Positions 33,821 through 44,735 of a DNA stretch of 64,000 nt are shown piece after piece (the stretch's first letter is position 1; the number at the start of each line of letters is the position of its first letter). The notes under the pieces were generated by a model. That model was not told the origin of the DNA and did not search any database. It saw only the letters and a list, made by a program, of their open reading frames with translations. Where the stretch lies: assembly GCA_033239525.1 (NCBI GenBank), contig BSYO01000024.1, forward strand, positions 13,945,268 to 14,009,267. Direction: 5' to 3'. The position numbers were made by a program, and so were the translations under genes. Source of the DNA: Nepenthes gracilis (Eukaryota; Streptophyta; Magnoliopsida; Caryophyllales; Nepenthaceae).

Positions 33821-35947
33821 CTAATCTTGAGCATCGCAAAGCAGAATTTCTATATCCTCAGGGCTCACATCTGTTCCTGCAGCTAGCAAATCTACAACAC
33901 TATATAGATATTCACATTGGGGATGTGATTTATCCCCCGAGACAAATGCAGTGACCAGATCCTTCACCTTAATCCACGACGATCCTGGCTCCTTTGTCAC
34001 TCCCTTTGATTTCATCATCTTTCTGACCTCCGCCGCCTCCCACCACTTCCCTTTTACGGAATATATATTTGCGAGGGTAATATGAGTCCCCGCGCAATTC
34101 GGATTTAATCTAAGTATCATCTCAGCAGTTCGTCTCCCGCACTCAACATTGCCATGAACCCTACACGCTCTAAGTAAAGTTGACCATACAACTTCATCCT
34201 GTTCATAGGGCATGCTATTGATCATGTCCTCTGCCTCAGTTAGCCTTCCAGCTCGACATAGAAGATCGATCATACAGCCGTAATGTTCTTTTGATGGGTT
34301 TATATGATAATTGCTAGCCATAGAGTTGAAGAAGTGGAAACCGAGATCGACGAGTCCAGCATGACTACAAGCAGTGAGAACACCAATGAAAGTTATAGAA
34401 TCCGGCTTCAAACCCGCTTGAGGAATTTTCTGAAAAATTTCAATGGCTTCTTGACTGTGACCGTGCTCAGCATATCCATTAATCATGGCTGTCCATGAGA
34501 CGATATCATTGTTTGTCACAGCATTGAATATCTGTGAAGCTTCCTTTATGCTTCCACACTTGGAGTACATGTTGATCAAAGCACTGCGTGTCATGGATGT
34601 ATGCTCTAATCCAGTTTTCTGCACATAAGCATGAAGTTGTCTTCCCTGCTCGAGAATTGCCATATTTCCACAAACACTAAGAACACTAGAAACAGCAAAC
34701 TCCGTAGGCTCAGTTCTTTCCCTCCTCATCCATGATAGAAGCCGAAAAGCTTCCTCGCCATATCCACTTTGAGAATGCCCCGAAATAACTGTGCTCCATG
34801 AGACAATATCTCTTCTCACCATCACATTGAAAACCTGAGAAGCTGAATTCAGCTGCCCGCATTTTGCATACATGGTCATGATCGAATTTGCCACTGATAG
34901 TGAATCCATGAGACCTAACCTTGTGACATGAGCATGGAGTTGTTCACCCCACTCGATAACACCTAAATTGGCACATCCACATATAACTGCTGCAAGCGTG
35001 TATTCGTTAGGTCGTACATCCGATTCTCTCATTCGCATGAATTCCCAAAAAGCAACCTCTCCTTTACCCATCCGAACATAAGTGGTAATAAACGTGGTCC
35101 ATGAAACAACATCAGGACTCCTCATTTTCCTAAACAAGCACAACCCGTAATCTAACTTCCCGCATTTATTGTACATAGTAGCAAGAGTGTTAGCCACATA
35201 AGAGCTCAGATCAAAACCCTTCTTTATTGTCTGCGTATGAATCTCCCTACCATGATCCAAATTGCATGAATCTGCACAAGCCTTCAAGGCTATGGCAAAA
35301 GTATATGAATCACACTGCACCTTGCACTTCCACATTTCCGAAAAATACAACAGCCCCTTACCGTTGTAACCAGCATTAACCAGACCCGTTATAATGGCAG
35401 TCCATGAAACTACGTTCCTCAGTGGCAACTCATCAAAAACTTGGCAGCAGTCCCAAATTTTCCCTGTTTTGGCATACATATCTAACAGGGCACTGCCCAC
35501 AAATACGGAGTTTATCAGACCAGTTTTTACTGAACAACTATGTATTAATTCTCCATAATTCATATTGCTATACACTGCACAAGCCTTTAGAACAAGACTG
35601 AAGATAAACGGGTCCATTTTGAGAGAAGGTTGCAGCCGCATTCTCGTAAACAAATATAATGCTTCTTCACAGTCCTTGGCGTTGACATATCCCGATATCA
35701 GGCTGGTCCATGAAATTTCATCCCTCTGGAGCATTTTATCGAACAGTTCACGAGCATCCTTCAGATGACCAGTTTTGACCAGCTCTTTCAATCGGGAATT
35801 TGCTTGAAGCAAATACGAGGCATAGGCTGATTCCGTTGATGGGTAAAGAGCTCTCTCTGGAGCCCGAATTTCCAAAAATTCGGCACAAGCAATGGCTGAT
35901 CTCGAATAAAGTCGCCGGCTGCCATGTTGTCTTATGAATAGAAGCAT
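33821..35947 (-). CDS. Pentatricopeptide repeat protein, PLS class, E-type
   Basis: A 708-residue intronless gene, as usual for plant PPRs. The N-terminus (MLLFIRQHGSRRLYSR) is Arg/Ser-rich and without acidic residues, so it is probably a mitochondrial or plastid targeting peptide. Repeats start at about residue 50 and follow the P-L-S pattern, with many VVSWTxxI and LxxMYxKCG units through about residue 560. The E/E+ region follows, containing EPGSSWIKVKD and FVSGDKSHPQ, and the protein ends without a DYW deaminase domain. PLS-E PPRs bind organellar RNA and normally recruit a deaminase in trans for C-to-U editing. By length and layout I think of Arabidopsis At3g47840, but orthology is unproven. 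The gene is divergent from the Aurora kinase (461 bp between start codons) and has a Copia LTR just beyond its stop. The frame is intact. Confidence 0.93.
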   Translation of the reverse strand: MLLFIRQHGSRRLYSRSAIACAEFLEIRAPERALYPSTESAYASYLLQANSRLKELVKTGHLKDARELFDKMLQRDEISWTSLISGYVNAKDCEEALYLFTRMRLQPSLKMDPFIFSLVLKACAVYSNMNYGELIHSCSVKTGLINSVFVGSALLDMYAKTGKIWDCCQVFDELPLRNVVSWTAIITGLVNAGYNGKGLLYFSEMWKCKVQCDSYTFAIALKACADSCNLDHGREIHTQTIKKGFDLSSYVANTLATMYNKCGKLDYGLCLFRKMRSPDVVSWTTFITTYVRMGKGEVAFWEFMRMRESDVRPNEYTLAAVICGCANLGVIEWGEQLHAHVTRLGLMDSLSVANSIMTMYAKCGQLNSASQVFNVMVRRDIVSWSTVISGHSQSGYGEEAFRLLSWMRRERTEPTEFAVSSVLSVCGNMAILEQGRQLHAYVQKTGLEHTSMTRSALINMYSKCGSIKEASQIFNAVTNNDIVSWTAMINGYAEHGHSQEAIEIFQKIPQAGLKPDSITFIGVLTACSHAGLVDLGFHFFNSMASNYHINPSKEHYGCMIDLLCRAGRLTEAEDMINSMPYEQDEVVWSTLLRACRVHGNVECGRRTAEMILRLNPNCAGTHITLANIYSVKGKWWEAAEVRKMMKSKGVTKEPGSSWIKVKDLVTAFVSGDKSHPQCEYLYSVVDLLAAGTDVSPEDIEILLCDAQD

Positions 35948-36408
35948 GTCAAATGCTACGAGAAATCCAAGCAGATAGCATGGAAGCGTCAGAATTAAGG
36001 TTTCGGCAATCGAAATCGGATGGGAATAACTTTTAGAACACAGGAAGCCGCTGCCGGTAGAGTTACCGTTAGGGCCGAAAAAGAGTGGATTTTCCCGTCA
36101 AGCAGAAGGGGAGATGGAGGGAGTAGGGTCAAGTTTTCTTTTCTCCCCAAAAAAAAAAACAAAAACCCAAAGTCATATTTGATTTATTTTCGTTATAAAT
36201 TATTTATAATAATAAATTAGGATACGTTAAATTTATCGTATAATATTAATTATTTTCATTATTTAGATTATGAAATGATTATAATATAAAATACTCTCCG
36301 CCCCTACAGAAATTTGAAACCTCAAGCTTCCCTCCATTCGAAGGAGCGACCCGTCAATTGCCTGTCCTTCGAGTTCAGGAAGAGATCAACGAAGCAAATC
36401 ACCGAAAC
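35948..36408. promoter_or_regulatory. Shared divergent promoter region, PPR and Aurora kinase
   Basis: This 461-bp interval separates the two start codons, transcribed outward. No clear TATA box at a usual distance is seen on either strand, and no repeat has inserted. It must hold both 5' UTRs and the core promoters. AT-rich sequence at about 36170-36300 lies nearer the kinase. Confidence 0.6.
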
Positions 36409-38743
36409 ATGTCTATCCAAATCCCTAAACCAAATTCGAAGCACCCGCAGCAACCAAAACAGGAACAAATTGCTAAAAGAAATTGGTCCTTGGATGACTT
36501 CGAGATCGGAAAACCCTTGGGGAAAGGCAAATTTGGCCGCGTCTATCTTGCCCGAGAAATCAAGGTTAGATTCGATCTTATTTTTCCTTCAATTCAGCAT
36601 TTATTGCTGCAGATTCCCAAAAAAATTTTGGACTTTTGCTTCCGGAAATGAGATTCTTAGCTTCAAATTTGTTTCTGGTGCAGAGCAAATATATAGTGGC
36701 GTTGAAGGTGATATTTAAGGAGCAGATCGAGAAGTACCGGCTGCATCATCAGTTGAGGAGAGAGATGGAGATTCAGATGAGCTTGAGGCACCCCAATATT
36801 TTGAGGCTGTACGGTTGGTTTCATGATGAAGAGAGGATTTTCTTGATTCTTGAGTTTGCTTTTGGTGGTGAGCTTTATAAGGAGCTACGAAAGCATGGTC
36901 ATCTCACCGAGAATCAAGCAGCTACGGTGAATTTCTCCCCAAATCTGCTGATTTTTCTCCCTCGCTATCAAATAATGTCCGTTTCGTTTCGTTTCTCACC
37001 CCTTTCTATTTGCTTCCATCCTTTCTCTGACGCTAAACTACGGAAGCAATGCTCTCTCTCTCTCTCTCTCTTTTTTTTTTTTGCCTAATTTATTTTGAAT
37101 TAGCAGCATGGATCATATCTGTATCTGCACATGATCGGCCATAACTGTTTTTATCTGTTTATCTATTACTTTTCATTCCGGTGATCTAAAATGCCTTATT
37201 TGGCTCTCGTTTTGCGTCGGATTTCACGGACGATAGTACATTGCAAGTTTGACGGAGGCATTAGCTTACTGCCATGAGAAGAATGTCATTCACAGGGACA
37301 TCAAGCCCGAGAATTTATTGATTGATCACGAGGTATTGTTTCATTTTTCTTAAAATGGGACATATTCGTTTGGCAATTACTCCAACTGATTGGTGTTTAA
37401 AAAAAAAAAAACAATTTTCTTCAAATACTAATAATTTCACCATTGTGCTCTCATTTGAATCTATAACATTCATAAATTGAAGTTTCTGTTAAACCTTCAA
37501 AAAAGGAACTAGCATAAAAAAAATGACATTCAAATCTTCAGGGCAAACAAAGAAAATTGAAGTCCCTCCATACCATGCTGGTTTTTGGCATGCTTAGTGA
37601 AACTTAATGCTTTCCCTTTGCCTTCCAACTGCAGATTGAAAGTAATGACCTTTGGATTTTTTTTTTTTTTCTTTGTTCCAACAAAAAAACAACCTATAAG
37701 CATAGGTTAGCTGGAGTTTGAATTGTGGATATCGAGCAATCTTTATAAAAGATTGCAATTCCAGATATAATTCAAGGTCAAAGACTAACATTTGCCAGGC
37801 ATATTATTTATGATTGAGCTGTAAATAATGATTTACCACCTTGGTAATATAAAATAACTCAGAAGTTACAAATAACTAAAATTTGTCTAATATTTATAAA
37901 GTTGTGTAAAACAAAAATGAGGATAAAATAGTAAAATTGTCTTCGTATGCCCCAATAATTACTGATTTGAATTTATATAATGTAAGAAAAGACTTTGTAT
38001 AATAGATTTAAAGTTATCTAAATTTTTATCCAAATCTCGTGCAGAGAGAAATTTGTGCAGCGGATTGTACTGCTCTATAGGAAGCACTCGTTTAAATCCA
38101 CTTTTTCGTGATGATTGGCCAAATAGAATCTCATTGTTCTGTATCTTTCACAGGGTCGTTTGAAGATTGCAGATTTTGGATGGTCAGTGCAGTCTAGAAA
38201 CAAGAGACACACTATGTGTGGGACATTGGACTATCTAGCACCAGAAATGGTGGAAAACAAAGCTCATGATTATGCAGTTGATAACTGGACTTTGGGCATT
38301 TTGTGCTATGAATTCCTTTACGGAGTCCCCCCATTTGAGGCTGAAAGCCAACGCGATACATTCCGAAGGTCGGAGGACCGTATTTTTTAATGTGATTATC
38401 AACTATATATAATATGATTGATAATGGATTTAATTGGATGATTATACAGGATCATGAAGGTTGATTTAAACTACCCACCCACACCTCATGTTTCGGCTGA
38501 GGCCAAGAATTTGATAAGTTGTGTACGTTTTTCTTTCCTTTTTTTTTTTCTAGAGAATCTGTAAAGGGCATAGGGAGAAGGAGGATCTTATTGCCTTCCT
38601 GACAGCATGTAGACCCTATTGTCTTGCAGCTGCTGGTGAAAGACTCTTCGAAGAGGCTGTCTCTGCAAAGGATCATGGAGCACCCATGGATCTTGAAGAA
38701 TGCAGATCCCACAGGAATATGCAGCAAACAAACCAACTTCTAA
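36409..38743 (+). CDS. AUR3: Aurora serine/threonine kinase, Aurora-3 type (six exons)
   Basis: Exons are 36409-36564, 36684-36926, 37237-37332, 38154-38368, 38450-38522 and 38630-38743, all GT-AG, encoding 298 residues. Kinase motifs in order are GKGKFGRVY (Gly loop), VALK (catalytic Lys), HRDIKPEN (catalytic loop), DFGWS (metal site), [15 protein letters not shown] (activation loop with the Aurora Thr), and DNWTLG. The short basic N-terminus and the C-terminal [12 protein letters not shown] block match plant AUR3, which in Arabidopsis phosphorylates histone H3 Ser10 and locates to (peri)centromeric chromatin in mitosis. Alpha Auroras have a longer N-terminus, which argues against AUR1/2. 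The start at 36409 gives the expected short N-terminus. Intron 2 holds a CT run; intron 3 is the longest (821 bp). No lesions are visible. Confidence 0.94.
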
Positions 38744-40173
38744 TCTTATTGATCTTGCGTTTTTCAAAAATGTAAGTGACTTCACCAAATCTATCTATCT
38801 TAGGCTGCAGTTCTCAAACAAAAGGTCAAAATGAACCGACCTTCTGTAATTAAAGAGCTGAAACATTGGGTTTGCTGCAGATTTTTTCTTCCTTAATACT
38901 TGAAATTTGCTCATTAGTTGCATGGTCAGTCTGCAAGCACTGGTATGCATTTCACACAGAATACAAGATACATTTTCTTGAAAACCATGCCCAAACTTGC
39001 TCGAATCTATGCCACATTGAAGTGCAAATATGTAAGCTATAAAAGAACCAAATAGAAAGGCTTTAACTGCAACTACATAGTACAAAAGGGCAATGCTATA
39101 TGACCACACCATCCAGTTGCATATTCCGGCAAGATATCTCCTCTATACGTTTATTCATGTATTGGCTTATTAATATGGATGCATGAAATGTCATGTTATT
39201 CAAATTTGCCCCTCAAAATTTCTCATTGAAAAAAGAAAAACAACGATCATGTTATCTAAAGTAGTCATTAGGACAAAAAGTAATATTACTCCATTATAAC
39301 TGAGATGCTATTATGAGTTTAAATTATAATAATTATTGAAGGTGAAAGGATATCTATAACGAAATTATATAATAAAGTGATATTATTGTCCACTTTTTTG
39401 GCTTGTAATAGTTGAGCTTCGTTGGCTAACCAAAGATCACTTAAAGGACTATACATTGCTAGGGCCATCATCTCCCATTTGTTAATGTATCTTATACCAC
39501 TATTTTTCAATAAAGAATATTGTTCTATCACCTATTTTGTTCATTTACGTTGGGAATATTGTGGGTGTTTTTCTTAAAAAATATTCTACCATTAAAATAG
39601 TGAAGCAATATTTTAACAATATATTACATAAATTAATAAGATCTTAATTTCTACTATAATAAAGTAGGTCAAAATTTACTCAATTTTCATTGTGCATAAA
39701 TTTGTATTTCTAACATAAATTGCATAAACAAATGAAATAGCTTATTTGCTATGCAAGAGTAAAGTTCCTATATTTGGCATTCCTATCTTAGAACTTGCAA
39801 TGTGGAGCATTTTTTAGGATTTTAAAGGCATTGTTTGGTTTGGTTTTGTTTAGTTTGGCGCCCCGGGATCATTTGGGCCTTCGAACGCGTCATATAAATT
39901 TTAATAATCAAGTAAATAATTATAATTTTTTGTTAAAATGTTAGAACTTCATTTATTGCCAAAACAATTGCCATTCTTATTGCTTCAAATAGTCTAAGAT
40001 AGAAAAATTTTTAGGTTGTCTTATCCTTAGTTAAAAATATTTTTTTCAAGTCATTAGTAATATTTAATTTTTTTAACAACAGCCATTAAGTACCAATAAT
40101 TGCATGAATAGTTTCTATTGTTAAATAAATACATTTATTTATTGTTAGAAGAGTATTGCCCGTCATTAAATAC
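38744..40173. other. Aurora 3' flank and AT-rich spacer
   Basis: The first few hundred bases should contain the kinase 3' UTR. The remainder is AT-rich with short meaningless frames. No further element boundary is seen before the solo LTR at 40179. Confidence 0.5.
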
Positions 40174-40178
40174 GTATT

Positions 40179-41382
40179 TGATGCATCTCTGGATCCGAAT
40201 TTCGAACAGATTCGGATGATCCTCTGGTCTTGGCTCCGGCTCCGTTCCCTGAGTTGGACCCTGCACACCATTAAACAGAACAAGAGATCAGCGTGTTCGG
40301 CGAAAAATTGTCCCACCGAAAACATTCTAACGCTCAAGTCAGTAAAATAGTCTTCGAGAGAAAGAAACTGAAACTGAGATAGAGAAAAAAAGAGAAAGAG
40401 TGTTTGACCCAGATGTAAGAGAGACGTGAGGTCTTCTTGAATCTGGGAGGTGGGAAGGCAGTAAACGGCCGTGAAGGCTTGCTTGTTGCCTAGGGTTTTT
40501 TTAGAACGTAGATGGTAGAGAGGCAGATCACTGAGAGCACTCGTTTGTATTACAGCAGGCATATGCAATTGGCCAGTGATTGAAAGCGTCAATGAAAGCT
40601 CTTGTGTTGCGTCACCGAAAGCATGCGTTAATGAAGGCGTGCCTTGAATGATGATTCAATGGCTTCTTTTGTAGTTGAGAGGGCGATCCTCCTTCTTTGG
40701 AAGGAGTGATTGCCTTCCTGATCTGTTGGCTGGCTTGCCTTCTGGAGCAAATGCCAGTTGCCAAGCTGATCGAGATTGTTTCCTTGTGAGGCGGCCAACG
40801 GCTTTCCAAACCGTGCGCTTTCATTCCGTGCATGTAACCGTTGGAAAGCTTGGGCTGGCAAAGATTTGGAGAAATCCGGCGCCTTCCTTATATAAGAGGC
40901 GCCAATATTGCTAATATCCCTTTTGGCGCCAACTGGGATCGTGGAATGTCCTTGGAAAATCGTTGTTGGCCTTTTAATAATTCATGGGCCTAAACGGGTC
41001 AGGTCCGTTACTGTAGAAGGGCTTATTAGGGCCCAATGAGCAAAACGCGGACGGTCAACATTCGAGTTGACCGCCTGCGTGCGTGTTGGCCGCCCTTGTG
41101 AAGGATGTCTGTTGTTAGCCACCTGATGGGCCATGGGCCTGAGTGAGACAGACCCATTACTGTAGAAAAGCCTCTTTGGGCTCAATGCACATAATACAGA
41201 CGGTAACATTTGAGTTGGCCGCCTGCTTGAGAGTTGGCCGCCCGGACGGTCAACGCCAATATTGACCGTCCTGGTTTTTTCAGCTTTTGAGCCGTTTTCC
41301 AATTGGGCCATCAATATGTTGACCGCCGTCTTGTGCCTTTGTTGACTTTTTTGAGTCCAGCCCATTTCTGGTATACCCATCA
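40179..41382 (-). mobile_element. Solo LTR, TGATG family, perfect duplication GTATT
   Basis: On the minus strand it runs TGATGGGTATACC ... GAGATGCATCA, 1204 bp, with GTATT at 40174-40178 and 41383-41387. A minus-strand TATA (CTTATATAAGG, about 40888-40898) lies between GGCGCC hexamers. The 3' part contains TGACTTGAGCGTTAGAATG and CGGAGCCGGAGCCAAGACC, diverged forms of the family block. The perfect duplication fixes both ends. Minus-strand frames such as 40982-41380 have no known domain. Confidence 0.85.
40984..41281 (-). repeat. 149-bp tandem duplication within the solo LTR
   Basis: ATGGGCC blocks at 40984 and 41133 are each followed by CCnTTACTGTAGAA and GAGTTGnCCGCCTGC. The units are roughly 80% alike by eye. 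The repeat lies in the U3 part of the LTR, upstream of its TATA. Confidence 0.65.
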
Positions 41383-41759
41383 GTATTTATGTATTTATAA
41401 TAATAGTTTATTCTTATTAAATGTATTTTGTCATAAAAATATTACTCATTGTTAAATATATAATTTTATAAGAATAATTATTTTATACTTATATGATTGT
41501 ATATTATCTTCTAACGAACTTGTAACTTCATCTATACATGTAATTATAATTCTCATTTATACCCTCGAAGTGGCTGATAAAAAGTGACATTCATATAAAT
41601 TCAAATTAAACTATAAAATTATTTAAATATTTCTAGTTAAATAATCAGATAATTATATAAAAATTTTACCGATTCTAATTTAAACCTCTCAAACAGGCGG
41701 AGCCGTACGACTGTATAGATTTCGAATTTACAGGAATCAAGTTGAAGGAGATATATCGA

Positions 41760-42115
41760 AAATTTAGTGCTCTCATCGGTAATGGTGGTCTCCGTGGTGG
41801 AGCCACCGCCGCCTACGCTGGCAGCTGTATTATTCTCCCCATCGTTATCCGCCCGTTTTGCTTCTGATAGAGGCGGCGGCGGCGGCGGCGGCTTACCAGC
41901 AGAGGCTGAACGGCACACGCTTTATCGTCCCTCTGCGAATCTGAGGCCCGCAGTAGTTCTGATCTGCAAGGACATTTTTGCTGCTGCAGCGCCATTTCTT
42001 CCCATCTGTTCTCCTCCATCTTCCTGGTTCGGATTCTATGCCATTGATAGGATCATGGTTCCGGCAGCTGCAATTTATAGTTGGTACGGATCTGAGAGTT
42101 TAGTGACAATAAAAT
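41760..42115. other. GC-rich open patch with GGC microsatellite
   Basis: This GC-rich island in AT-rich DNA contains a (GGC)n run at about 41872-41892. It is open on both strands: plus 41767-42117 (116 codons, poly-Gly) and minus 41637-41918 (poly-Pro). No domain is recognised and neither strand is clearly favoured. It could be a gene fragment, an unrecognised small gene, or a spacer opened by the triplet repeat. Confidence 0.25.
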
Positions 42116-42117
42116 AA

Positions 42118-43747
42118 TACATAAGCCATGCAAAAAAATCAGATTTATTTAAAAATTTTTTGAGAAAAAAACGGTGGACAAAAGACAATAAATTTTATTA
42201 GTTTTGACAAATGGGGTTTTGAAATGAGTTCGTTAATTATTGCTGTTAATTTCTATTTAAAATTTATATTAAATTGTATTATAAATTTTTGAGATATAAT
42301 TTTCAAACGAGTCAATTATATAAAATAAATTTAGGTCTCGTTTGTGGTATATGTGTGTGTGTTGCCATGCATCATATCATGTTAATTGTGTATAATGGTT
42401 TGCCGGGCATGATCATCATGTTTGTGAAATATTTACGAACAAAGACTTTTAGAAATGGGCTCATTTTCGTTTGATATATTGTTTGTTTTTAGAGAAAGTA
42501 TAAAATATACTTAACCGTTAATATCATTCTGTATAGTCTTTATCTTTTAAAAAGTACATTGAAAATATAAAGATGTTTTCTTATAAACATAATATCGCTT
42601 GTGGGACAATCTATGTCTTCTATAAACGTATTGTTATATTAGGGTTGTTAATATAGATTGTTGGGAATTCGATAGCTGGTTGCACCCGACCTGACACAGT
42701 AGAACAAACCCGAATTTTTCGTCAATCATCAGCCACCAAATTTGTGAGCACAAAGAACAAATAATGCACAATAATTTTTAACGTGAAAAATTATTTTTAA
42801 CCAATAAAAAAATTACAGTACAAATTTCGAATAAATCCACTATAAATAGTGTCGGTTATAAGAACCTTATTTGAAATTCCTTCACTCCAAACCTGAGTAA
42901 AGAATAGTTTAATATAATCCCCTCTCAATACACCCGACAACCTACGAGAAAAATACAATGAGAAAAAAAGCGACCAAATGAAAATACGTTTCTAAAATCA
43001 TTGTTAAAACGACGTACTTGACTTTGATAAAAAACGAAACTAAAATCGAACCTTGATCAAATGTCAAACTTCTTCCACTTTTTTCTTTTTCTCTCATGTC
43101 TCTATGTGTGACACCCCATGTGAAGAAAGATTTCAGAATTATAACTCTAAAACACTCCGATTCTCACATGAGTTTTATACGAACCTCCAATAACTTTTCG
43201 TTTATTGAATTACCCATAAGGTAGTGATCAAAAATCTAATATAGATTTTCACATATGATATTACTTTTGATTTTTCAAATTATGCCCTTTTTCATTTGAA
43301 ATATTATATGTTTGGATAAAGACGTAAGACGTTTCTGATTATAGGTCCTATCATGTATAGATTTATTTTTTAAAAGAAGTTTCATATAAAGAAAAAAAAA
43401 TATTCTTACTTATAAATAAAAAAATCACATTTTTATTAAATTATTATTAGGCAATTCACTCTCATAAGAGATGCCAAAACCTTTGTCCTTTTTATCTTTA
43501 AAAGATTTGTGATTTCAATTAATTCCTAAAATATAAATAAAGGCCAATATTCCTTGCCCATAATGCAATCCATGGAATAAGGAATTGGGGATAAAGGCCA
43601 AAGTGCTGGCCCATAGTTTAATTATTCTTCAAATGATTCTTCTACCTTGCTCTTTGTTTTCTCCATTTAAGGATACCTTTAGAATGTGATGGGAGAAACT
43701 CCTCTTATTATTATTCTATAGATATATTTAAAATATTATGTTATTTC
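42118..43747. other. AT-rich spacer, no feature seen
   Basis: Short frames only. Sequence around 42660-43150 (TGTTGGGAATTCGATAGC onward, with CCACTATAAATAG near 42838) has an LTR-like flavour, but I found no partner copy or target duplication. The left duplication ATAAT of the Tat element lies at 43748-43752. Confidence 0.45.
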
Positions 43748-43752
43748 ATAAT

Positions 43753-44632
43753 TGTTGGGTCCAGTACCCAGGGTCCCCAATCGGGTGGGAAAATACTTGG
43801 CCCAAGTGGCCCAGAATATGAGCGCTCGGACGTACCCTAAAAGAGTCCGAGAACACCTTGAGGCGCAAAGAATGCAAAGGCAAATGAAGCTTAGTTATCC
43901 GGCGCGTGACCACGCGCCATGAAATCCGCGGACCTAGCAAGGGTACAAGGACTCGCCGTGAGAAAATCTTCGCAAGGTACGAGGACTCTCCAGACGTCCC
44001 GGAATGCTACCGCCTAACAAATCCTCGCAAACGCGCATATCGGTCGCAGCAAGACTACCACCGCCACCGACACCACATCCTGTCACCGCCGTCGACATTC
44101 CCGGCACGGAACGGATCGAACTGGCCGAGATTCACTCCCGTACACCGGCGCATCCGACGTTGCAGAGCACGTGTCGCCAGTCGGTGGCCACCCGGCACCC
44201 CTACCGTTAACGGCATTATTACTGCCTATAAAACCTCAAGCCTCCTACGAAGAAATCTCTCTCTCTCTCTCTCTCTGGGCTTCTGATCCCTTCTCTCTTA
44301 TTCTAAAAATTTACCTAGATTTAAGCTTTCAGATTGGTTCTTCAGTGATCGACGCCTTTGCGAACAGTAGAAATCACTCGGACACCTGAAGGGGCCAACT
44401 TAGAAAAAGCTCTCGGCCTTGTATTGGTTTTGTAACCCAACGTGCTCATAGTGAAATTTTGCCAGGCTCAGCCTCGTGGTTTTCCCTCCTCATTCAAGAG
44501 GAGGTTTCCACGTAAAACTCCGGTGTTCAATCTCTACTACTCTAACTCGTCATTTCATCATTTTGCATTCGTTTCACCCCGAATCATCCTAACTCATTTG
44601 TGTTGCTTGGACCCAAGATCCGTAACGCAACA
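43753..44632 (+). repeat. 5' LTR of the Tat element
   Basis: TGTTGGGTCCAGTACCC ... GTAACGCAACA. A TATA box TATAAAA at 44227-44233 is followed by a (CT)n run at about 44257-44275, probably in the transcribed leader. Confidence 0.95.
44227..44233 (+). promoter_or_regulatory. TATA box of the Tat 5' LTR
   Basis: CCTATAAAACC lies in mid LTR, followed about 30 bp later by a CT-rich tract. The identical motif is present in the 3' LTR at 53566-53572. Confidence 0.7.
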
Positions 44633-44633
44633 T

Positions 44634-44651
44634 TGGCGCCGTCGTCTCGTG
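44634..44651 (+). other. Primer binding site, tRNA-Asp-like core
   Basis: TGGCGCCGTCGTCTCGTG begins one base after the LTR. The core TGGCGCCGT is complementary to the 3' end of plant tRNA-Asp (ACGGCGCCA). The rest diverges, so the exact primer is uncertain. The same core is at 63635. Confidence 0.75.
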
Positions 44652-44735
44652 GGAAGTGGACAAAAAGTCAACTTCTCACCTTCTTAGATCACGTTTAACC
44701 ACACGTCGCAAAGATTTACTTCCAAGCATCATAAC

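Noticed and set aside
42660..43150. LTR-like sequence starting TGTTGGGAATTCG with a TATA-like motif
   Set aside because: No target duplication, no partner copy in the window and no clear right end.
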